Below the pieces are notes generated by a model. That model saw only the letters and a program-made list of their open reading frames with translations. It did no database searches and was not told the origin of the DNA. The position numbers and the translations under genes were made by a program. Of a stretch of DNA of 64,000 nt, positions 63,513 to 64,000 are shown piece after piece. Origin of the DNA: Plebeiibacterium sediminum (GTDB taxonomy: Bacteria > Bacteroidota > Bacteroidia > Bacteroidales > Marinilabiliaceae). Position 1 is the first letter of the stretch. Each line of letters opens with the position of its first letter. The stretch covers positions 1 through 64,000 of the forward strand of contig NZ_JAPDPJ010000017.1 in the NCBI RefSeq assembly GCF_026013605.1, given 5' to 3'.

Positions 63513-64000
63513 GTTATCTATTTGTTCGAGCTGATCTTCTGATAGCGATCTTTCTTCGTTCATTAAATGAGTTATAAAAGTCATTTTTGCAGCGTTTTCA
63601 AGAACCTCAATTCTATTAAATGCTTTTATCATTTCTGAGCCAATAGCTGTAATACCGTGATTCTCCATTATCAGTACTTTATTCTCTGCAAAGGTTTCAC
63701 TTACGTTTTTAGCTAATTCCGGCGTACCTAGAAGGCCATAGGGAGCAACTACAGGTTCTTTAATAATCATTCTTGATTCTGCAATTAAATGGGCATTTAT
63801 AGGAATATCCATACCTGAAAATGAAGACGCAAAGATGGTGTGACAATGAACTATGGCATTAATCGTTGCATGATCCTTATATATTTGAAGATGCATACTG
63901 GTTTCGCGACTAGGAGTAATCCATTGGGTAAGATTATTGCCGTTCTTGTCTAAAATAATAACATTTTTAGCCTTTAACGTTCCTTTGTCAATTTCGGATG
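63507..64000 (-). CDS. Class II aldolase, cut by the right edge
   Basis: The C-terminal part (at least 160 residues) of a class II aldolase/adducin-family protein, such as L-fuculose- or L-rhamnulose-phosphate aldolase. The frame is open without a stop through to 64000, so the true start lies outside the window; the ATG at 63896 is internal. Seen are WITPSRETSMHLQIYK, the zinc His pair in AIVHCHTIFASSFSG and the third His in VLIMENHGITAIG. The upstream residues IDKGTLKAKNVIILDKNGN fit the family. Its end overlaps the convergent histidine kinase gene by 6 bases. Which sugar phosphate it cleaves is not visible. Confidence 0.85.
   Translation of the reverse strand, partial: SEIDKGTLKAKNVIILDKNGNNLTQWITPSRETSMHLQIYKDHATINAIVHCHTIFASSFSGMDIPINAHLIAESRMIIKEPVVAPYGLLGTPELAKNVSETFAENKVLIMENHGITAIGSEMIKAFNRIEVLENAAKMTFITHLMNEERSLSEDQLEQIDNL

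Noticed and set aside
1..64000. CRISPR array or restriction/defence system
   Set aside because: No regularly spaced direct repeats, Cas proteins, methylases or toxin-antitoxin pairs were seen.

Overview
The window reads as a chromosomal segment of an AT-rich Bacteroidota (probably a marine-type, Bacteroidales/Marinilabiliales-like heterotroph). The reasons are a SusC/SusD glycan-uptake locus, type III glutamine synthetase, a DUF6377-type membrane regulator, a single-chain GumC/Wzc-like tyrosine kinase, and promoters of the TTTG / TAnnTTTG type typical of this phylum upstream of gpmI and the tRNA genes. No species name can be given from the sequence alone.

Left half, about 0-31.4 kb: a large exopolysaccharide/capsule cluster, almost entirely on the minus strand, so transcription runs from about 31.4 kb towards position 1. 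It holds a GT8, a Wzx-like flippase, a Wzy-like polymerase, GT2, GT4 and GT32 glycosyltransferases, a WecG/TagA-type transferase, the initiating polyprenyl-phosphate sugar transferase, a Wza-like export lipoprotein and a Wzc-like tyrosine autokinase. It is also unusually rich in O-acylation genes: four acyltransferase-3/OpgC-type proteins, one MBOAT with an SGNH partner, and one hexapeptide acetyltransferase. The cluster shows decay and turnover: gmd has lost its start frame in an A7 tract, the fcl (GDP-fucose synthase) gene beside it is a frameshifted fragment, an internally deleted acyltransferase relic sits next to an intact relative, two GT32 genes are tandem duplicates, and a broken IS630-type element lies near the distal end with a possible transposase tail at the left edge.

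Middle, about 32-46 kb: housekeeping genes. These are an LMW phosphatase overlapping a fructosamine-kinase-family gene (probably protein deglycation repair), a cytidylate-kinase-like protein, a small ribbon-helix-helix-like protein, a likely M16 peptidase - O-methyltransferase - flavodoxin operon, two identical tRNA-Phe genes behind one promoter, a PAS histidine kinase, gpmI, a DUF3109 protein, an M20 dipeptidase and glutamine synthetase III. Many of these units end in clear stem-loop terminators.

Right part, about 46-57.4 kb: a polysaccharide utilisation locus. A membrane-spanning DUF6377-like regulator is followed by susC, susD, a SusE/F-like surface glycan-binding lipoprotein and two tandem GH30 glycosidases. 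Beta-1,6-glucan (or the beta-1,6 branches of laminarin) is the best guess for the substrate. From 57.4 to 64 kb come a C_GCAxxG_C_C protein and a DEAD-box helicase, a candidate structured small RNA, a bifunctional glutamate formimidoyltransferase/cyclodeaminase, a free-standing ThrRS-type editing domain protein, a hybrid NMT1-type periplasmic-binding histidine kinase, and a class II aldolase cut by the right edge.
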